This document shows positions 55,834-60,000 of a stretch of 60,000 bases of DNA, piece by piece. Location: assembly GCF_963678635.1 (NCBI RefSeq), contig NC_087069.1, positions 42,734,688 through 42,794,687 on the forward strand, in the 5' to 3' direction. The notes beneath the pieces were generated by a model. It did no database searches. It was not told where the DNA came from and saw only the letters and a list, made by a program, of their open reading frames with translations. How positions within the stretch are numbered: position 1 is the first letter of the stretch; every line of letters begins with the position of its first letter. Both the position numbers and the translations under genes were made by a program. The DNA comes from Symsagittifera roscoffensis (Eukaryota > Xenacoelomorpha > Acoela > Convolutidae).

Positions 55834-56721
55834 ATGACGCACAATCACGAATCAACCGAACCTTCAGAAGAAGAAACAAGGGAATCTGAATATAAAAGTA
55901 TCAAGAGCAGTCAATTTTTGTGTCACGAAAAACGGTGCAAAGCAACTCTTGACAGTTACAGCACAAAATTCATCTGCAAAACTTGTAGCGAATTTGAAGA
56001 TCCAAAAAACACAACGAAATTTTTTTGTCTCGACTGCATATCAGCGCATATCCGAAACTCAGAGGAAGTCACCGATCAGAAAGGAATTTTGGTTCCAGTT
56101 TGTGAAGAACACAAAAGAATCAAATACTTTCTCTGCGTCACATGTGATCAAAAGATGTTTTGTGTGACTTGTTGTTTGAGCCATCACAAAACACACAATT
56201 ATTATGACGTCATCGAAAATGATAACAAAATAATCGAGGTTAAAGGTGAAATACACGAGATATTGGACCAATTAAGTTTGCTTTACAAACGATCAGTTCG
56301 GATTTCAAAGCAATGCAAAGATTCAGAAACCAAAATTGATACCGCAACTGTAATCTATTCAAATAAATATATCTCTGAAAAACTCCAGGAAGTGTGCCTG
56401 GAAGCTTCAAAATCTGTGGAAGCAGAAATACAAAAAATCCAAGATGTTCATCAAGAAAAGAAAACCCAGCTGTCAGAAATCGCAGAAAGTTGGAATCTAA
56501 TTTTCAGCAGCATTGCAATCTCGCAAAATGAAGCTCGAGAAATTCTTTCTTCTTCGTCTCTTGGAATTGCAGAGTTACTTTCCAAAGGTAAAATAGCCGC
56601 GTTTAAACGAAAACTGGATTGCGAACAAACACAAGCAGTTTCCAATATAGAGCCGCTTCAACTTGAAAAGTATCACAATAACATAGAAACCAAGAGCATA
56701 CAACTCCAAGCTGCCATATGA
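55834..56721 (+). CDS. B-box zinc-finger protein (TRIM-like, without RING), intronless
   Basis: The ATG at 55834 is the first Met in frame and gives 295 residues. A first atypical Cys/His cluster (about 30-75: CHEKRC, CKTC, CLDC) is followed by a good B-box 2 (about 88-125: CEEH, CVTC, CVTCC, SHHKTH). A coiled-coil-prone helical region follows (about 135-285). There is no N-terminal RING and no C-terminal NHL, PRY-SPRY or filamin repeat. B-box/coiled-coil proteins oligomerise and often bind other proteins; without a RING, ubiquitin ligase activity is not expected. The stop lies about 15 bp from the end of repeat copy B, so the 3' UTR would run into that repeat. The intronless state may reflect retroposition or truncation of a longer gene. 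Confidence 0.75.
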   Translation: MTHNHESTEPSEEETRESEYKSIKSSQFLCHEKRCKATLDSYSTKFICKTCSEFEDPKNTTKFFCLDCISAHIRNSEEVTDQKGILVPVCEEHKRIKYFLCVTCDQKMFCVTCCLSHHKTHNYYDVIENDNKIIEVKGEIHEILDQLSLLYKRSVRISKQCKDSETKIDTATVIYSNKYISEKLQEVCLEASKSVEAEIQKIQDVHQEKKTQLSEIAESWNLIFSSIAISQNEAREILSSSSLGIAELLSKGKIAAFKRKLDCEQTQAVSNIEPLQLEKYHNNIETKSIQLQAAI

Positions 56722-56973
56722 GTTAGGACTGGGGTGTATAACTCATAGAGTAATTTCGGATAGGGTACACCGTCTGCTCGTCACGCTATCTTAAAACCGG
56801 CCGGATAGATTCGTGCAACTTCTTAGTCTAATACCGATCCTAATCTTACTCTTATACTATCTAGTCTCAGGTTGTTTAACTAGTCTCTGCTAGGCTCAAT
56901 AGATCTAGGGTATACTGGTTTATTGCGGCTGCTGAAGTGCTCGGGAGAGTCCAACTAATTTCTAAGTTAAATT

Positions 56974-57001
56974 CAAATCTCTCTGGTGCTGAAATTACAA
57001 G
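56974..57001 (+). other. Hairpin in copy B with a compensatory change
   Basis: GTGCTGAAATTAC, AA, GTAACTTCAGCAC. Relative to copy A one C-G pair has become T-A; one other pair is an A/C mismatch. Confidence 0.75.
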
Positions 57002-57814
57002 TAACTTCAGCACTTACAAATAAGTGGGTTGTTAGTTAGATGGATCATGATTGGTTAATATTAAATACTTTACATTGGTAAAACATTTAATTTATCCAAT
57101 CATAAAATATAGTTTAGATCAGGTTCCACCCATCCGGGTTTTACAGAATTTTTTAGAACAGTTCTTCTGTAGTTCAAGGATGGATGATGGACGTTGGTAT
57201 TTGGCGAACATCATTTTTCTTTTGTTTCCTTTTTGTTAAGGAAGTTCCAGGGATCTGGAATTGAGGACACAAGACGTTGTGTTCTTCTTGTGACAACGAC
57301 TGAGTCTCTGCAACAGCATCAATTCTGGTTTCAGAATGGTTGGCTATGTCAGGTTTTTCTGTTCTTCGGAGAGAACTTCTTTTGTGTTTGATCTAGCTCG
57401 GGAATGGCGTGGAGATTGTGCGTGGAGGGGATGCCTGGTTACTCGGATCTGTACGTATACTTGAACATCGAGGTGGTCATTGGTCTAGTTCAATGAAGTC
57501 CTTTTCTGCGAAGTCAAGTCGTACTCTAAATCCTTTGAGTTGTGATTGTGAGCGGCATATCGATTGTAGTTGGTCATTCTCTCTCGAGTGTAGTGAGGTC
57601 GTCTTGTCTTTTGATGTTCGTCCTTGGTGTTGTATTCTGATCTATATATTGCATCATGTGATTTTACATTTTATAAAACTTTTATTAGTTTAATATTTTT
57701 TTATAATGATTTTAGTTAGTTGTTTTCACAAAAGCTTTTTGTTTTAGTTCGGTTATTTTGAAGAGTTACTCACCCTTGAGTAGCTCTTATTAAAAATAAA
57801 GGTGTGGTCACAAA

Positions 57815-57895
57815 GCGTGGATGTAGCGCGGTGGGTTAGGCCGGCTATAGAGCATGCTCAGGACGTCCTTTCCTGGTGGGTTAGGCCGGGAGTGG
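57815..57895 (+). other. tRNA-like block in copy B
   Basis: GTAGCGCGGTGGGTTAGGCCGG-type sequence with GAGCATGCTCAGGACGTCC, counterpart of 53705-53790. The B-box region is replaced by a second GGTGGGTTAGGCCGG repeat. Confidence 0.3.
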
Positions 57896-58741
57896 GAGTA
57901 TGATTTCATGCGGTGTTTGTGAGGGGTCCTGTTATGTGACAACGTTTTATGTTGGGTTTGTTGTGGTTTTACTTATGTCTTGTTGGTTATGTACTTTTTC
58001 CAAAAAGCAAATTGTTTGTGGTATGGGTTTGTCTTTCGACTTTTTTGTGTTTTATTATTTCTTTCTAAGACTTTGTAATAGTCTTCAAAAGAATAAATTA
58101 TCCAGTTTTAAACTGGGTTAATCCGGTTTGGGTACCGTTGGTTTCCTTTTCTAAGTCATGCTGTTATTCTATGATTTGTGGTATTTAGTAAGCTGCGTTG
58201 GTTAGTTTTGTTTAGTATATGATTCCTTTCCAACCGGGTTAAAGGAAAGTTTGAAACTTGTTATTATATGTTAGAGTTGTTGAGTGTGAAAACTTGAAAC
58301 TGAAATTCATTATTTTAAACAATTCTTCGTGGGCGAGCTGTGTGAGTGTGGATAGAATTTCTGTGCGAATGAATGAAAATATCAAAAGGTTAGTACTGCA
58401 ATTGCATTTTATTAATTTACTGCATAGAATTTGGAAATTTACTGCTAGTAATGGGGGAATTTTAAGATACAAATTTTCATCATATGTAGATTTACTGCTT
58501 TGGGGGAAAATTTTATAAATTAATTTACTGCATTGGTATTATATTTATTTAATTGTTGGTGCAAAAGTTAAAAGGGTCTTAAACAGTTTTGAAGAAGTTT
58601 GCTATTTTTTATTTTTCTTTTGTGAATTTTTCAGATGATCGAAGATGAAGGCTAAAAATCTAAAGAAAACATGAATAAAGAATGGTGAGTTTTTTAATAT
58701 TTTAATTAGTTAGTAATATTCATTTAATTCATACTTACCTG

Positions 58742-60000
58742 TTAGTCGTCGGGGAAAAAACCGTGGGGAAAGATATCGTGAACTAGTTCTGAAGTTGTTA
58801 GTAGTTTAGCTAAGATGCGGATGATATTTTTAGTTTGAAGCAGTGGCCAAAGCAATTGAAGTGCCTTAATAATGGTTAGTTCTTCAGTGCCTACTGCAAA
58901 CTCATAAGGTGTGTTTTGGATTAAGTTATATAATTTGTGGTTAAATTTAGTGTTGTGGATGAATTCTAAAATGGGGATTTCTGTAGGCTGTACAAACTCG
59001 TGCGGGATAAGGAAGGGTCGGGATTCTTCGGCGTTGAAGGTCTTGGTGATGGGGCAGAAAATGTACATTTGGGTTATGGGGTCATAATTACGAAGAATAC
59101 CATGGAGGTTAGTGTCTTTAATACAATATGTGAAATTTAGGAAAAATGGTGAAGTGTATTTGGAATTGATGAATTGGAAACGATGGTGTGGTTGTCTAGA
59201 GGGTGTGTGGAGGTCAAAGTGATTTTGGATGAAACGATAGTAACTGTATGTATGTGTTTGTTTAGTGCGCAACATAATATCGTGTGAGCAGTGTAAATCT
59301 CTTTCGTGTGGTGCAAGGAAATGAAAGGTTAGTGAAAATATTTGGAAGCGTTCTTTAAAACTTTCGTATGCTTGTGTGTCTGTTAGTGCTTCTGAAATAA
59401 TGTGATCAAACTTTCGGTCGAAGATGTTTAGTGTAAATACATATAGTGTCTTGATGAAAAATTTCTCGGTGATTTGTGGGTTAGCGAAGCGATCGTCGTC
59501 TAAGAATTGATCTTGGTTAGCTCTGATGATGTTGTGATCGTAGTATTCTAGTGTATATTCATTAGCTCTAGGTGCAGTGTGTATTTTTAGTGATTTTTTA
59601 TATCCTACGTAAGTAAATTGTCTAGCGGTGAGTGGTGTAGTTAGTCGATATAGCATGTCTTTGTTTCGGTCTATATCGATGGATGTGTTGGTTAAAGGTA
59701 AGCAAAGAGGGTTAGTGAAATGATAGTATGAGGTCCAAGAGAGAGTGGGCATTAAAACGTATTCGTCTACAAAGTTGCGTGTTTCGTTAGCGTCATGAGG
59801 GGTGTTTAAGGTGTATTGTGGAAATGAGGGTAAAGTGATAGCTAAAAATTCTCTAGTGTTAGTATGCTGGGGGTGGTTGATGTATTCACGGGCTGTTCCT
59901 GGTTTTGCTGGGAAAGGATGGTTGGGGAACTTTCTTTTAAAAGTGCGGTAAGCTCTATTAGTGTTGAGTGAGGATTCAGTTGATGTGGATGATGGTGCTA
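58742..60000 (-). CDS. Conserved protein of the unrecognised repeat family (partial, N-terminus off window)
   Basis: The frame is open from the right edge to a stop at 58742-58744 (about 419 codons visible). An internal Met lies at 59752, but open coding-like sequence continues upstream of it to the edge, so that Met is not the likely start. The protein is rich in Phe, Tyr, His, Asn and Thr, with segments such as TARQFTYVGYKK, FLDDDRFANPQITEKFF, FHFLAPHERDLHCS, GILRNYDPITQMYIFCP and KLYNLIQNTP. No transmembrane segment or known catalytic motif stands out. A broken homologue at 54670-55130 shows it belongs to a repeated family. I do not recognise the family and assign no function. Confidence 0.7.
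   Translation of the reverse strand, partial: APSSTSTESSLNTNRAYRTFKRKFPNHPFPAKPGTAREYINHPQHTNTREFLAITLPSFPQYTLNTPHDANETRNFVDEYVLMPTLSWTSYYHFTNPLCLPLTNTSIDIDRNKDMLYRLTTPLTARQFTYVGYKKSLKIHTAPRANEYTLEYYDHNIIRANQDQFLDDDRFANPQITEKFFIKTLYVFTLNIFDRKFDHIISEALTDTQAYESFKERFQIFSLTFHFLAPHERDLHCSHDIMLRTKQTHTYSYYRFIQNHFDLHTPSRQPHHRFQFINSKYTSPFFLNFTYCIKDTNLHGILRNYDPITQMYIFCPITKTFNAEESRPFLIPHEFVQPTEIPILEFIHNTKFNHKLYNLIQNTPYEFAVGTEELTIIKALQLLWPLLQTKNIIRILAKLLTTSELVHDIFPHGFFPDD

Larger units (their letters stand above)
56735..60000 (-). mobile_element. Unrecognised repeat family, copy B (runs off window)
   Basis: The second and longer copy of the family at 52655-55130. All non-coding blocks are conserved in order with substantial divergence. 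It carries an intact ORF on the minus strand with a 2-kb non-coding tail (56735-58740). No reverse transcriptase, transposase or integrase motif is visible in the part within the window. Confidence 0.75.

Noticed and set aside
1-60000. CRISPR arrays, bacterial operons, rRNA or intact tRNA genes
   Set aside because: None seen; tandem repeats present lack unique spacers, and gene structure is eukaryotic.

Overview
The window is metazoan nuclear DNA. The evidence is two spliced conserved genes, SMG5 (nonsense-mediated decay) and COG3 (Golgi tethering), with GT-AG introns of about 0.3-9.3 kb. Intergenic DNA is AT-rich and dense with Ty3/gypsy, Ty1/copia, LINE, SINE, MITE and foldback sequences. 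I see nothing bacterial, and I cannot name the phylum; a marine-type invertebrate is only a guess.

Region 1 (1 to about 15.7 kb, minus strand): a very large, GC-richer Ty3/gypsy retrotransposon whose 3' end lies off the left edge. In its sense direction it holds: a candidate primer-binding site near 14.7 kb; a long leader with a 70-bp tandem repeat and a 13-14-bp minisatellite; a single gag-pol ORF of 2522 codons; one in-frame TAG followed by an open frame ending in a TARG1/OARD1-like macrodomain; and, 0.5 kb further on, an ORF of at least 993 codons, open at the window edge, with a coiled coil, a canonical SGNH/GDSL esterase domain and a second SGNH-like domain. A gypsy element carrying an ADP-ribose macrodomain and a double SGNH protein is the most striking content of the window.

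Region 2 (about 15.7-30.8 kb, plus strand): a broken LINE reverse transcriptase, then SMG5. SMG5 exon 1 (18692-19018) and exon 2 (28315-30765) are separated by a 9.3-kb intron. That intron holds another LINE fragment, a gypsy protease-like remnant and a nearly complete Ty1/copia element with 92-bp LTRs.

Region 3 (31.4-42.9 kb, plus strand): COG3 in eleven exons, every junction phase-compatible. Its introns hold a nested opposite-strand gene for a small secreted, dibasic-processed cysteine peptide, two copies of a MITE family, a foldback element and tRNA-derived SINE heads. SMG5 and COG3 lie 680 bp apart, and both have TTTCAG 4-7 nt before the ATG, so trans-splicing or a shared transcription unit is possible.

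Region 4 (42.9-60 kb): mostly non-coding. It contains a 1.5-kb tandem duplication (46.6-49.6 kb), a LINE endonuclease scrap, a B-box zinc-finger gene (55.8-56.7 kb) and two diverged copies of an unrecognised repeat family (52.65-55.13 and 56.73->60 kb). That family encodes a conserved protein on the minus strand and carries a hairpin with a compensatory base-pair change.
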